Virus record (IMG/VR): IMGVR_UViG_3300036800_000147
Location: 1 to 39,614 of that record
DNA: 39,614 nucleotides
Direction: 5' to 3' (one strand)
Origin: a virus
The translations under genes were made by a program, and so were the position numbers. The notes below the pieces were generated by a model that saw only the letters and a list, made by a program, of their open reading frames with translations, did no database searches and was not told the DNA's origin. Positions 28,213 to 36,454 of the stretch are shown here, piece after piece. How positions within the stretch are numbered: the first letter of the stretch is position 1; every line of letters begins with the position of its first letter.

Positions 28213-28571
28213 TGCCGCTGGCCAAGGGTTCGGGCCGCGAAACCATCGGCAAGAACATTGCCGAGATGGAGGCGAGCGGCCATCCGCGCGCCCAGAGCAT
28301 CGCGGCGGCGCTGAACACGGCTCGCGGCGACGCCGGCCCGCACGTTCTGGACGGCAAGACCAACAACGCCCGCATGATCGCGGTGGCCGAACGCAAGGGC
28401 TCGGATTGGGCCGGATCGGCGACGGCCTCGATGCTGGCGCAGAACGCGGCGCATGACGCCGACACCTATCGCTCGGTGCTCGACTCGTGCGTTGACCGGC
28501 TCGATGGGCTCACCCGGCGTCTCGACGCTTGTGCGCGTAAAGACGCCGAGGAAGCGCTGGACTGCGGCTAG
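28212..28571 (+). CDS. hypothetical phage protein (119 aa)
   Basis: The start overlaps the Rz1 stop (TAATG). The N-terminus (P-L-A-K-G-S-G-R-E-T-I-G-K-N-I-A-E-M) resembles a small family of phage proteins where the motif is followed by a helix with A-I-A-A-A-L-N-T-A-R. The middle has W-A-G-S-A-T-A-S. The C-terminal part is a helix with D-G-L-T-R-R-L-D-A-C-A-R-K-D, like the acidic-basic coil of the scaffold gene at 31864. No known function. Confidence 0.6.
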   Translation: MPLAKGSGRETIGKNIAEMEASGHPRAQSIAAALNTARGDAGPHVLDGKTNNARMIAVAERKGSDWAGSATASMLAQNAAHDADTYRSVLDSCVDRLDGLTRRLDACARKDAEEALDCG

Positions 28572-28897
28572 TTCCGCAGCTTGTTGAGGTCGAGGATCGG
28601 GCCGTTCGGCCCCTGCCGGAGCGCCTGACCGGCATTGGCGATTGACGCGGTGCGCTGCGCGGCGGCGAACAGGTCCGGCTTCATCACCGCGAGCGCGAGG
28701 ATCGCCTGCTGCGGGGTCTTGTTCTGCGGATCAGCTTCGGCGTCGGTTTCCCAGCGAGCCATCGCGCACATGTACATCTCGCCCTGGACGACGATGGGGC
28801 CAGCCGGCGCGGCGGGGAAGTAAGCCCACCCGATGAGGGTTGGCGTCGTATCGGTGAGGGCTTTCAGTTCTTCGATTCTGGTGAGGATGAGGGCCAC
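28568..28897 (-). CDS. hypothetical protein (109 aa)
   Basis: A GTG start at 28897 is preceded by GGGAGAA. The product is helical at the N-terminus and has W-A-Y-F-P-A-A-P-A-G-P-I-V-V-Q-G-E-M-Y-M. Its stop overlaps the gene at 28212-28571 by four bases (convergent). A perfect GCGATATCGC lies just upstream. A lone minus-strand gene in the late plus-strand region. Confidence 0.6.
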   Translation of the reverse strand: MALILTRIEELKALTDTTPTLIGWAYFPAAPAGPIVVQGEMYMCAMARWETDAEADPQNKTPQQAILALAVMKPDLFAAAQRTASIANAGQALRQGPNGPILDLNKLRN

Positions 28898-28912
28898 GTC
28901 GTTCTCCCGGTA

Positions 28913-28922
28913 GCGATATCGC
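28913..28922. promoter_or_regulatory. perfect palindrome GCGATATCGC
   Basis: This ten-base palindrome lies 16 bases upstream of the minus-strand gene at 28897. It matches the -10 and box element of the leftward promoters. No good -35 is visible at the expected distance, so it may be an operator or a weak promoter. Confidence 0.4.
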
Positions 28923-28966
28923 TTCTAACCCGCCTTAACCTATGCGGAAGCGCGGGGGAAGACTGA

Positions 28967-29887
28967 ATGATCCGCGCGGCGCACCGCTATTACGTTTACC
29001 TGCTGGTCCGCCCGTGGAACGAGGTTCCCTGCTACGTCGGAAAGGGTCAGGGACGACGGGTCTACGAGCACTTTTCTGCCGGCGAAGCGCATCCCAACAG
29101 GCATCTCGCGAACGTACTCCGGAAGGCAGGGGGAAGCCTACCATTCGTCTTGCTGCACACTACTGATGACGAGGACGAGGCCTTCCTTTTCGAGATCATG
29201 GCCATAGCGTTCTTCGGGCGATCCGACTGCGACCTTGGCCCCCTGTGCAATGCCACAGACGGCGGCGAGGGTCCGTCCGGCGCAAGATACTCGCGCACAG
29301 CAGAAAATCGCCGCAAGGCGTCCACGGCTCAAAAGGCGTTCCGAGCGGCACCGGAAAACAAAGAACGGATCGCCGAAGGCCTAAGGCGGGGATGGGCAGG
29401 CGACGACGAGCGCCGCGCTCGGGCGCGAGAGACTATAGCGGCGTGGAACGCTACCCCAGAGGCAAAGGCGATCCTCGCGGCTCGAAACGCGGCAGCGATA
29501 GCGCGGCGGCTGGAGCGCGAAGAAGAGCGCCGCGTCACGAAGGCCGCCGCGCCGCCGAGAAAAGTTAGCAACGTGAGCCTCGATAAGAAGCGGCAGGCGC
29601 TGCGTGATTACTGGGCTTCCCCTGCCGGACTGGCGCGAAAAGCGAAGCCTAGGGTAAAGAAGGGTTACGCTGGTGTCGTGGCCGCCAACAAGAGACGCAT
29701 ACACGATGCGGCGGCGCGGGCGCGTTCATCTGAAATTGGTCGCCGCGTTTCTAGTGACCCAGAGCACATGCGGCGCAGGAGAGAAGGCTATCTTGCCTGG
29801 GCCGCAGCAAACCCCGATGAGGTAGCTCGCCACCGAAATCCGAGACGTGGCTCAAGCGGCAGGTTTATAAAACGAGCGACGCTATGA
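28967..29887 (+). CDS. GIY-YIG homing endonuclease
   Basis: A 306-residue protein. Near the N-terminus it has Y-Y-V-Y-L-L-V, then C-Y-V-G-K-G-Q-G-R-R-V-Y-E-H, a GIY-YIG-type core (here Y-V-Y and Y-V-G) with the catalytic Arg. The remainder is a long Arg/Ala-rich region with repeated T/S-A-x-N-R-R-K and K-K-R-Q-A-L motifs like the NUMOD repeats of phage homing proteins. It ends four bases into the next gene (ATGA). Its first codons (M-I-R-A-A) match those of the gene that follows. Confidence 0.85.
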   Translation: MIRAAHRYYVYLLVRPWNEVPCYVGKGQGRRVYEHFSAGEAHPNRHLANVLRKAGGSLPFVLLHTTDDEDEAFLFEIMAIAFFGRSDCDLGPLCNATDGGEGPSGARYSRTAENRRKASTAQKAFRAAPENKERIAEGLRRGWAGDDERRARARETIAAWNATPEAKAILAARNAAAIARRLEREEERRVTKAAAPPRKVSNVSLDKKRQALRDYWASPAGLARKAKPRVKKGYAGVVAANKRRIHDAAARARSSEIGRRVSSDPEHMRRRREGYLAWAAANPDEVARHRNPRRGSSGRFIKRATL

Positions 29888-31032
29888 TCCGGGCCGCCGG
29901 TATAATGTTTGTTGCTCGTGACGGATCGGCGCTGTTTCTCAAAAGAAGCGCCAACAGCGACTCGCATCCGAACGAGTGGGCCTTCGCAGGCGGCCACATC
30001 GAGGACGGCGAAACCGCTGAGGAAGCGGCCATCCGCGAGTGCGAGGAAGAAACGGGTTATACGGTTGCTGCGGCCGACATCCGGCTGCATACCCGTAGCC
30101 TTAACAATGCGGAGGTCGGTAGCGGCCCTGTACCGGCCGCACCGCTGGACCAGGAAATCGCCGAACTGGCGCCTGACACGCCGCCGGGCGAGGCAGTGGT
30201 CGTGCCGGGCGAAGTCGTGGACTTCACGACGTTCATCTGCCGCGTCAAGGAGACCTTCGCTCCGAAGCTGAACGAGGAGTCAGCAGGCTACGCCTGGGCG
30301 CCGGTCGACATGCCGCCAGAGCCGCTGCATCCGGGTTGCAGGATCGCGCTCGACCGCCTGTCGATGAACGAACTGGACGTGGCCCGCGCGATGCGCGACG
30401 GCCGCCTCACCAGCCCCCAGCGCTACATGAACGTGACGCTCTGGGCGATGCGGATCACGGGCACGGGGCGGGCTTATCGCTCCGAACTCAAAGAGCACGT
30501 CTGGCGCGATCCCTCGATCTACATGAACGATGAGTTTCTGGCCCGGTGTAACGGCCTGCCAGTCATCATGGAGCACCCCGAAAAGCGGGCGATCCTGAAC
30601 TCGAAGGAGTTCAATGACCGCATCATCGGCACGGTGTTCCTACCCTACCTGCGGCCTGACATCGAAGAGGTCTGGGGTATCGTCAAAATCTGGGACGATG
30701 CGTCCAACGAGATGTTCGCGAGCCGACAGCTCAGCACGTCGCCGAGTGTGATCCTGGGCACGGCCGAGAACAATCTGAAGCTCAAGAAGGAAGACGGTAG
30801 CACTCTACTTATCGAGGGCGATCCGACGCTCGCTGACCACCTCGCGGCTTGCGCCCTCGGAACTTGGGATAAGGACGGCCCCCCGGTTGGTATCGATACG
30901 CCAGCCGAGAATGATGATGGCGTTCGCCACGACTCTCGGCCACCGCGACACGATTTGAGAATCGACGTGATCGGTCATCGCCTTCAAGGGCTCAACCTTC
31001 GGCTGGCTGCGGCCCGTCTTCGGATGGGGTAA
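29884..31032 (+). CDS. Nudix hydrolase fused to DUF2213-like phage protein
   Basis: 382 residues. Residues about 5-130 form a Nudix domain with the box G-G-H-I-E-D-G-E-T-A-E-E-A-A-I-R-E-C-E-E (then E-T-G-Y), residues about 37-59, all key Glu residues present. From about 195 a DUF2213-like domain follows (R-I-T-G-T-G-R-A-Y-R-S-E-L, G-L-P-V-I-M-E-H-P, I-I-G-T-V-F-L-P-Y-L), seen in phage head proteins as a possible maturation protease or scaffold. The end (last 25 residues, Arg-rich) looks like out-of-frame sequence and overlaps the end of the minus-strand HNH gene by 41 bases. Confidence 0.8.
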   Translation: MIRAAGIMFVARDGSALFLKRSANSDSHPNEWAFAGGHIEDGETAEEAAIRECEEETGYTVAAADIRLHTRSLNNAEVGSGPVPAAPLDQEIAELAPDTPPGEAVVVPGEVVDFTTFICRVKETFAPKLNEESAGYAWAPVDMPPEPLHPGCRIALDRLSMNELDVARAMRDGRLTSPQRYMNVTLWAMRITGTGRAYRSELKEHVWRDPSIYMNDEFLARCNGLPVIMEHPEKRAILNSKEFNDRIIGTVFLPYLRPDIEEVWGIVKIWDDASNEMFASRQLSTSPSVILGTAENNLKLKKEDGSTLLIEGDPTLADHLAACALGTWDKDGPPVGIDTPAENDDGVRHDSRPPRHDLRIDVIGHRLQGLNLRLAAARLRMG

Positions 31033-31795
31033 ATCTGGCGTTCTTCCGCAGGTTATCGGTCGCCCAGAGCGGCTGAAGGTTCGTGTAGTGGAAGGCGATG
31101 CAGCGCTCCGCTTCCTGGGTCATGTCGAACGACACGAGCGGTCGGATGTGGTCGATATGCCACCCGTCAATCGTATGGTTGTCCCAAGACATGCCCGGCA
31201 GGAACTGCGCTTCTAGATGCGCGCGAACCTCCGGGACTGTGCAGCCCAGATAGACGAGCGCAGACTTCGATTTGGTGAGGCCCCGGATAGCCGCCTTGAT
31301 GCGGCAGCGAAGCACCGAGCGAAGATGGCGCTGCACCGTGGAAATCCGATTGGCGCGCGCCTTCTCGCGAGCGAGTTCGATATTCGCGTTTCGCCGACGT
31401 TTTGCGCTAGCTGCGATCTTGGCGCGTCCCTCGGGTTGCGCTTTGTAAGCAGCGCCGCGATCACTCATGCACTTCACGCAAAATCCTGTGCGGGTGTACC
31501 GGTCGGATAGATGACCATGGACGCAGGGGACGCCGGAGAAGTAGCGAACGTTGCCTCGTGCTCTGGCCGCCACACGTGAACTGACTGACGGCATGGCGGA
31601 TCGCATCGCAGCTCGCGCCGCCATGCCGGGCTGACGTTTTATCTTCCGTGAGGCTAGCTCCTTCACGTGCAAACACTTGATGCACGTGTAGTTCACCACG
31701 AGCTTTTCGGAGATATGCCCTTTGGGGCAAATCAGGCCGTCGAAATACCGTTTGAGCCCACGGGCGTGGGCTTCCTTCCGTGAAATCAGTTCCAT
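30992..31795 (-). CDS. HNH homing endonuclease on the opposite strand
   Basis: About 267 residues, from ATG 31795 (M-E-L-I-S-R-K-E-A); ATG 31813 in the same frame is possible. Two zinc-ribbon-like segments (C-P-K-G-H...C-I-K-C and C-V-H-G-H...C-V-K-C) are followed by a basic linker, then the HNH core G-W-H-I-D-H-I-R-P-L, F-H-Y-T-N-L-Q-P-L-W, D-N-L-R-K-N. It is typical of phage homing nucleases. It separates the Nudix-DUF2213 gene from the scaffold-like gene. Confidence 0.85.
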   Translation of the reverse strand: MELISRKEAHARGLKRYFDGLICPKGHISEKLVVNYTCIKCLHVKELASRKIKRQPGMAARAAMRSAMPSVSSRVAARARGNVRYFSGVPCVHGHLSDRYTRTGFCVKCMSDRGAAYKAQPEGRAKIAASAKRRRNANIELAREKARANRISTVQRHLRSVLRCRIKAAIRGLTKSKSALVYLGCTVPEVRAHLEAQFLPGMSWDNHTIDGWHIDHIRPLVSFDMTQEAERCIAFHYTNLQPLWATDNLRKNARFTPSEDGPQPAEG

Positions 31796-31863
31796 TTGTC
31801 CGGCGTAGCACATCGCGTGCGCGGCGTGTGGGACTTTCTGACATCTTGGAGAGGGTCTGACCT

Positions 31864-32796
31864 ATGGCCGACGAAACCGAAGCCGAGAAGAAGGCCCGCG
31901 AGGATCGCGAGCGCGACGACGCGGCCCGCATGGACGCCGATGCGGGGACCAAGCTGGACAAGATTTTGTCCGGACTCGACTCGGCCTGCGCTCGCATGGA
32001 CGCCATGGAGAAGCGCATGGACAGCCGCGAACGCAAGGACGCGGACGCCTCGGCCGAAACCGAGGAAGAGGTCAAGGCGAAGGCCGACAAGGCTCGCAAG
32101 GACGCCGAGGCGGCCGAGGGCGAGACCGAGGACGAGAAGAAGGCGCGCATGGAGCGCGAGGACAAGGCCCGGAAGGACAAGGAGCGCAAGGACGCCGAAG
32201 GTCCGGCCGCCGAGCGCGAGGAGGGCGACCCGATGCCCACCGCCGCCGACAAGCGCAAGGACGCCGAGCGCGCGAAGGAGATGGAAGAGGTCAAGGCCGA
32301 CTCCGCCGCCCTTCGCGCCGACCTCAACGCCCTTCGCGGCGCGATCCGCGACCTGAAGACGCTGGTTCCGAAGCAGCGCAGCGACGCGGACTATCACGAC
32401 GTGACCGCCGCCCAGGCGCGCTTCGACAGCGTGTGCCGTGGCCTGGGTCTCGGCCCGGCGCCCATCCCGATGCCGAGCGAGGATGTGGCGGCCTACAAGC
32501 TGCGCGTCCACTCGGGCACGCTGAAGAAGTTCTCGCCCCGCTGGAAGGACGCGAACCTCTACACCATCGCCGCCGACTCGGCCGCCTTCGGGATCGCCGA
32601 TGACCAAATCTACAACGATGCGGTCCAAGCGATGCGGGTCCCCACCGATCTGGAAGCCGGCACGCTGCGCGAGATCGTGGCCGCCGACGCGACCGGACGC
32701 CGGATCAGCACCTTCGTAGGCGGGGCGGGCCATACCTTCATCGGCGAGATGAAGGGCCGTCGTCGCCGCGTCGGCCGAATCCGCAACGCCGGCTGA
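31864..32796 (+). CDS. scaffold-like charged coiled-coil protein
   Basis: 310 residues. The first 160 are very rich in Lys, Glu, Asp, Arg and Ala, with L-D-K-I-L-S-G-L-D-S-A and repeated R-K-D-A-E patterns: a long coiled coil. The C-terminal part (F-D-S-V-C-R-G-L-G, Y-K-L-R-V-H-S-G, S-P-R-W-K-D-A-N-L) resembles the tail region of DUF2213-type head proteins, ending in R-R-I-S-T-F-V-G-G. It may be the second half of the protease/scaffold unit. GGAGAGGG lies 12 bases upstream of the ATG. Confidence 0.7.
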   Translation: MADETEAEKKAREDRERDDAARMDADAGTKLDKILSGLDSACARMDAMEKRMDSRERKDADASAETEEEVKAKADKARKDAEAAEGETEDEKKARMEREDKARKDKERKDAEGPAAEREEGDPMPTAADKRKDAERAKEMEEVKADSAALRADLNALRGAIRDLKTLVPKQRSDADYHDVTAAQARFDSVCRGLGLGPAPIPMPSEDVAAYKLRVHSGTLKKFSPRWKDANLYTIAADSAAFGIADDQIYNDAVQAMRVPTDLEAGTLREIVAADATGRRISTFVGGAGHTFIGEMKGRRRRVGRIRNAG

Positions 32797-32849
32797 TCTT
32801 CGTCCGCCGTCTCCCACAACATTCGCTTCCTGCCTGAGGACAAGCGCTC

Positions 32850-33767
32850 ATGTCGATTTCGATCAACCCGGTTCTCACCACGAACGCCGCTGGCAGCTTC
32901 GGCATTTCGAGCGCCGGATACATTCAGGGCGTCGCGCAGGACGATCCGGCGGTGCGTTTCCAACTGGCGGGGGGTATCCTCGGCCCGAACGAGACCTATC
33001 CGATGTGGGGCGGCGTGCTGATCTCCGAATCGACGGCTCCGGTCGCGTCGTCGGGCGTGATCCCGCTGCCCAACCTGGGCGGCTACATCACCCGCGCCAC
33101 CAGCTACCCGACCAGCCTCTACGCGCCGTCCGGCACGGCGGGGGTCGCGACGGGCTTCTCGGTGTTCAACCAAGCCCACAACTGGATCAACACGCCGCAG
33201 TCGCAGGTTCCGACCGCGCAGCCGGGCATGGGGGTCAACTTCTTCCGCTTCGGTTCGAACATCCGCATCCCGCTCGCGGCGTCGGCGGAGCTGGTCGACC
33301 TGGACGGCAACGTGATCAGCCAGCAAGTCAGCTGGGACACCACGCTCCAGATGCTGATCCCCTACACGCCGGGCTTCGCGCAGACCACGATCACCGGCGC
33401 GGTGTGGGCGAACACGGCGGGCGGCCAGACCACCTTCACGGTCGGCACGGACCTGACCAGCGACCTAGCGGCCGGCGACCTGATCGAGGTCTCGGGCGTG
33501 GTCAACACCGGCGGCACGTCGACCAGCGCCTACAACGGGCAATGGGAAGTCGTGTCGGTCGGTTCGACCACCGTGGTCGTGACCCAGGCCGCCGCGTCCT
33601 CGCCGGGGACCTATTCGTCGGGCGGGGTCATTCTCGCCCAAGGCGGCGCCCTGCCGGTGCGGCTGCTCGAAGTCGCGCTGGGCAACTCGATGACCGTCAA
33701 CTGGAACGGGACGACGAACAACGCTTCGTGGAATCGCTCCGGGACGACGGCGCTCGTTCTGCTCTAA
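32850..33767 (+). CDS. structural protein with inserted beta domain
   Basis: 305 residues, beta-rich, with aromatic and Gly/Ser-rich stretches. The segment from about residue 185 to 270 (T-F-T-V-G-T-D-L, A-Y-N-G-Q-W-E-V-V, T-Y-S-S-G-G-V-I-L) looks like an added beta domain. A similar unit occurs in the sheath protein at 38160-38390. Its place just before the capsid gene suggests a head decoration or minor capsid protein. Confidence 0.65.
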   Translation: MSISINPVLTTNAAGSFGISSAGYIQGVAQDDPAVRFQLAGGILGPNETYPMWGGVLISESTAPVASSGVIPLPNLGGYITRATSYPTSLYAPSGTAGVATGFSVFNQAHNWINTPQSQVPTAQPGMGVNFFRFGSNIRIPLAASAELVDLDGNVISQQVSWDTTLQMLIPYTPGFAQTTITGAVWANTAGGQTTFTVGTDLTSDLAAGDLIEVSGVVNTGGTSTSAYNGQWEVVSVGSTTVVVTQAAASSPGTYSSGGVILAQGGALPVRLLEVALGNSMTVNWNGTTNNASWNRSGTTALVLL

Positions 33768-33816
33768 GTTCGCCCACTCCCGAAACCTCGCAAACTCCTA
33801 GAAAGGGCGTCCCAAA

Positions 33817-34839
33817 ATGGCGGACCTCGCTTCCTCCTACGTGATGGTGCATCCTAACTATGTGGAGCCCGGCGTCATCCTGCCGTACTTCCAGGCGTCG
33901 GGGGCCTTCGACACGCTTGCCGGCGGCGAACCGCTCGTGCGCCTGGGCGACGGCGACCTCTACGCTTACATCAAGCGCCTGGACATCCGCACGAAGGTCG
34001 CGGCGGGTCAGGCGGCGTACAACGCCATCCCGTCGATCTCCACGACGATGAGCTGGATCAGCACGCCCAGCTATCTGCTGCGGGTGCGGGGCGAGTACGA
34101 CCACCACGACACGGCGGCCATGGGCAACTACGGGCTCTCCATCGTGGAGACCCAGCGCCTGGGCATGCGCCAGGGCCACTTCCAGCTGCTGCGGCAGATG
34201 CTGCTCTACGGGATGAACCCGGCCGGCGGCGAGGGCCTCGTCTACACGGCCGGCGCCACCAACGTGACCCTGCCGGACGACACCTTCGGTCAGGACACGA
34301 TCACGACCTACGACAACGGCCAGTTGGGCATCTTCATCCTGACCCAGATCAGCGCCCTGAAGACCCGGACCAATCAACTGGGCATCGGCCGCGAGTTCGT
34401 GATCCTGGGTCCGCAGCAAGACCTGGGCTCAATGGAATACCAGGACATCGTCCAGCTGGTCTCGTTCCAGCGCGATGGCGCGGGCTCGACCTCCACCGCC
34501 GGCATGGTCAAGGACATGCTGGAGATGAACGAGGACACGATCCTCTGGGTCTACGACGACACGCTGATCGGCAAGGGCCAGGGCGGCACGGACGCCATCC
34601 TGATCGTCATGCCCGAGGTCGAGAAGCCGCAGGGCTCCAAGATCAACACCAACGAGATCGCCAAGCTCGCGCCCGGACTGGACGCCTGCACCCTGATGTA
34701 CATGGACATGTCGGCGCCGCGCGAGATTCCGACGCCGATCCCCGGCGGCGCAATCGACGTGCTGTCCGAGCTGCGAGCGACGTCCGGGTGGGGTATCCGT
34801 CCGGAGGCGGTCACGATCATCTCGGCGCAGTACGAGTAA
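33817..34839 (+). CDS. major capsid protein, DUF2184-like
   Basis: 340 residues. It matches the DUF2184-type capsid layout: Y-V-E-P-G-V-I-L-P-Y-F, then I-P-S-I-S-T-T-M-S-W-I, Y-D-H-H-D-T-A-A-M-G-N-Y, M-L-L-Y-G-M-N-P, and a conserved end with E-I-P-T-P-I-P-G-G. AGAAAGGG precedes the start. It forms the icosahedral shell. Codon use is strongly GC-biased, as expected for a highly expressed late gene. Confidence 0.85.
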   Translation: MADLASSYVMVHPNYVEPGVILPYFQASGAFDTLAGGEPLVRLGDGDLYAYIKRLDIRTKVAAGQAAYNAIPSISTTMSWISTPSYLLRVRGEYDHHDTAAMGNYGLSIVETQRLGMRQGHFQLLRQMLLYGMNPAGGEGLVYTAGATNVTLPDDTFGQDTITTYDNGQLGIFILTQISALKTRTNQLGIGREFVILGPQQDLGSMEYQDIVQLVSFQRDGAGSTSTAGMVKDMLEMNEDTILWVYDDTLIGKGQGGTDAILIVMPEVEKPQGSKINTNEIAKLAPGLDACTLMYMDMSAPREIPTPIPGGAIDVLSELRATSGWGIRPEAVTIISAQYE

Positions 34840-34899
34840 GCCGTCGAGACGCGCGGCACGGCGCGTTCTCGGACAGCGGTCAATTCACGGGAGAAGACC

Positions 34900-35454
34900 A
34901 TGGGCTCCACGACACAGGCGTTTCACATCTTCGTCGCCAATTGCTCCACGCAGCGCTGGGATATCCAGTACACGCTGCCGGGCATCGCCAAGACCCGCAA
35001 GCAGAAGCTGGAGGTGGGCGGCCAGATCAGGCTTTCGGGCGAACTGAACATCGCCCAGGTCGAGGCGTTCGTGAAGCAGTACGAGCGCTATGGGATGCGC
35101 CACGTGGACGAGATCAAGAACGCGAAGACGTTCGTCGGCCTCTGCTACCAGCTGGACAAGCCCATCGACATGGAGCGGTTCGTCCGCCACGCGCTGGAGA
35201 TCAACCAGAACGTCCTGGAGCTGCGCGGCGAACAGCAGCGCATCGAGGCCGGGATCGCGACGGCGGCGCAGATCGAGCAGACCAGCGACTCGACGCTGCG
35301 GAACCTCGAAATCACCATCACCGAGGACGATCACGCGGACGGCACGCCGCCGAAGTTCGCGACCGGCGTCAAGATCACGCAGGACACGGACCCGCACAAG
35401 GTGACGCGTTCGACCCGCCGGGTTCAGTCGGGCTCGCGTCGCGCCGCAGCGTGA
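34900..35454 (+). CDS. hypothetical structural protein (184 aa)
   Basis: Starts at ATG 34900. The N-terminal half is beta-rich (F-H-I-F-V-A-N-C-S, W-D-I-Q-Y-T-L-P-G-I), and the second half is a charged helix with A-L-E-I-N-Q-N-V-L-E-L-R-G-E-Q-Q. The position between capsid and neck genes suggests a head-associated role. No domain recognised. Confidence 0.6.
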   Translation: MGSTTQAFHIFVANCSTQRWDIQYTLPGIAKTRKQKLEVGGQIRLSGELNIAQVEAFVKQYERYGMRHVDEIKNAKTFVGLCYQLDKPIDMERFVRHALEINQNVLELRGEQQRIEAGIATAAQIEQTSDSTLRNLEITITEDDHADGTPPKFATGVKITQDTDPHKVTRSTRRVQSGSRRAAA

Positions 35455-35459
35455 TCTGA

Positions 35460-35945
35460 ATGCTGCCGAACCCCAAGCCGACATTCGCGGGGTTCGTCGC
35501 GTGGTTCCCGGCGATCACGGGCATACCGCTGACGGTCATCCCGGCCGACTCGCAGTGGCTGGCCTGGGGCTACGGGACGTCGATCAACACGGTCAACCCG
35601 CAGATCGCCCAAGTCCCCGGCCCGTTCTACCTTCAGGCGGTCTACAATCTCGCCGCCGACTGGGTGCTCAACTGGGCGCCCGATCCCGACCCGCCGGTCC
35701 CCTATCCGACGAAGAACCGCTACAACCTGCCCTACATGGCGTTCCTGCGGAAGCAGTGGAACCTGGGGGGCTTCACGCCGGGCGTGGTCCAGTCGACGGC
35801 TGACGAGAGCACGAGCGAGAGCTTGGTGGTCCCTGAGCAATTGAAGGGTCTGACCATCGACCAGTTGGGGAACCTCAAGACCCCCTACGGCCGGGCATAC
35901 CTTGGGATCGCGCAGAAGGCGGGGAACATCTGGGGCATCAGCTGA
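35460..35945 (+). CDS. neck or head-completion protein (161 aa)
   Basis: 161 residues with a hydrophobic Trp/Pro-rich first half (W-F-P-A-I-T-G-I-P-L-T-V-I-P, D-W-V-L-N-W-A-P-D) and an ending Q-K-A-G-N-I-W-G-I-S. The size and location suit a head-tail connector. The stop overlaps the next start (TGATG), and the two are probably co-translated. Confidence 0.6.
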   Translation: MLPNPKPTFAGFVAWFPAITGIPLTVIPADSQWLAWGYGTSINTVNPQIAQVPGPFYLQAVYNLAADWVLNWAPDPDPPVPYPTKNRYNLPYMAFLRKQWNLGGFTPGVVQSTADESTSESLVVPEQLKGLTIDQLGNLKTPYGRAYLGIAQKAGNIWGIS

Positions 35946-36454
35946 TGCTGACCCTAGTCCTCGGAGAGGTCGAGGTTCCCTACGACCACCGCCCGCCGGC
36001 TCCCAAGCGGGTAGCCAAGGCGCGGCCCGGCAAGCAGCGTCGGCGCAAGCGGTCGGGCGGTGGCGTCGGCGGCGCGAAGACCACGGCGGACGTGGCTAAG
36101 ATACTTGAACAAAAGTACGGATTATTTCAATTATTCTACACCTTGCACCAAGCCGACATCGCCCAGGCTCTCGCTGACGGGATGGGCGATGCGCTCGCCA
36201 GCATCATGGCTGGAGCGCCGTTGACCATCGATCCGCACGGTGCGGCGATGGAGACAATCCGGGACAAGTTCGTGACCTTCCTGGAGACGGAGGAGGCGGC
36301 GGGCTACATCGCCGGTGTGCCGACCGCAGCGGCGCTGAAGGGTGTCAACCACCGCCTGAAGCGGCCTTACAAGAAGTCTAACCCGCGCCGGCCGAGCTTC
36401 ATCGACTCGTCCCAGATGGAAACGGCGTTCGTCGCCTGGATCACGGGTGGCTGA
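35945..36454 (+). CDS. head-tail connector or hypothetical protein (169 aa)
   Basis: 169 residues. The basic N-terminus (K-Q-R-R-R-K-R-S-G-G-G) is followed by a helical body with L-A-D-G-M-G-D-A-L-A-S-I. The stretch encoded at 36098-36150 (ATA, CTT, GAA, CAA, GGA, TTA, TTT) is far more AT-rich than the rest. It overlaps the next ATG. The function is inferred only from place. Confidence 0.55.
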   Translation: MLTLVLGEVEVPYDHRPPAPKRVAKARPGKQRRRKRSGGGVGGAKTTADVAKILEQKYGLFQLFYTLHQADIAQALADGMGDALASIMAGAPLTIDPHGAAMETIRDKFVTFLETEEAAGYIAGVPTAAALKGVNHRLKRPYKKSNPRRPSFIDSSQMETAFVAWITGG

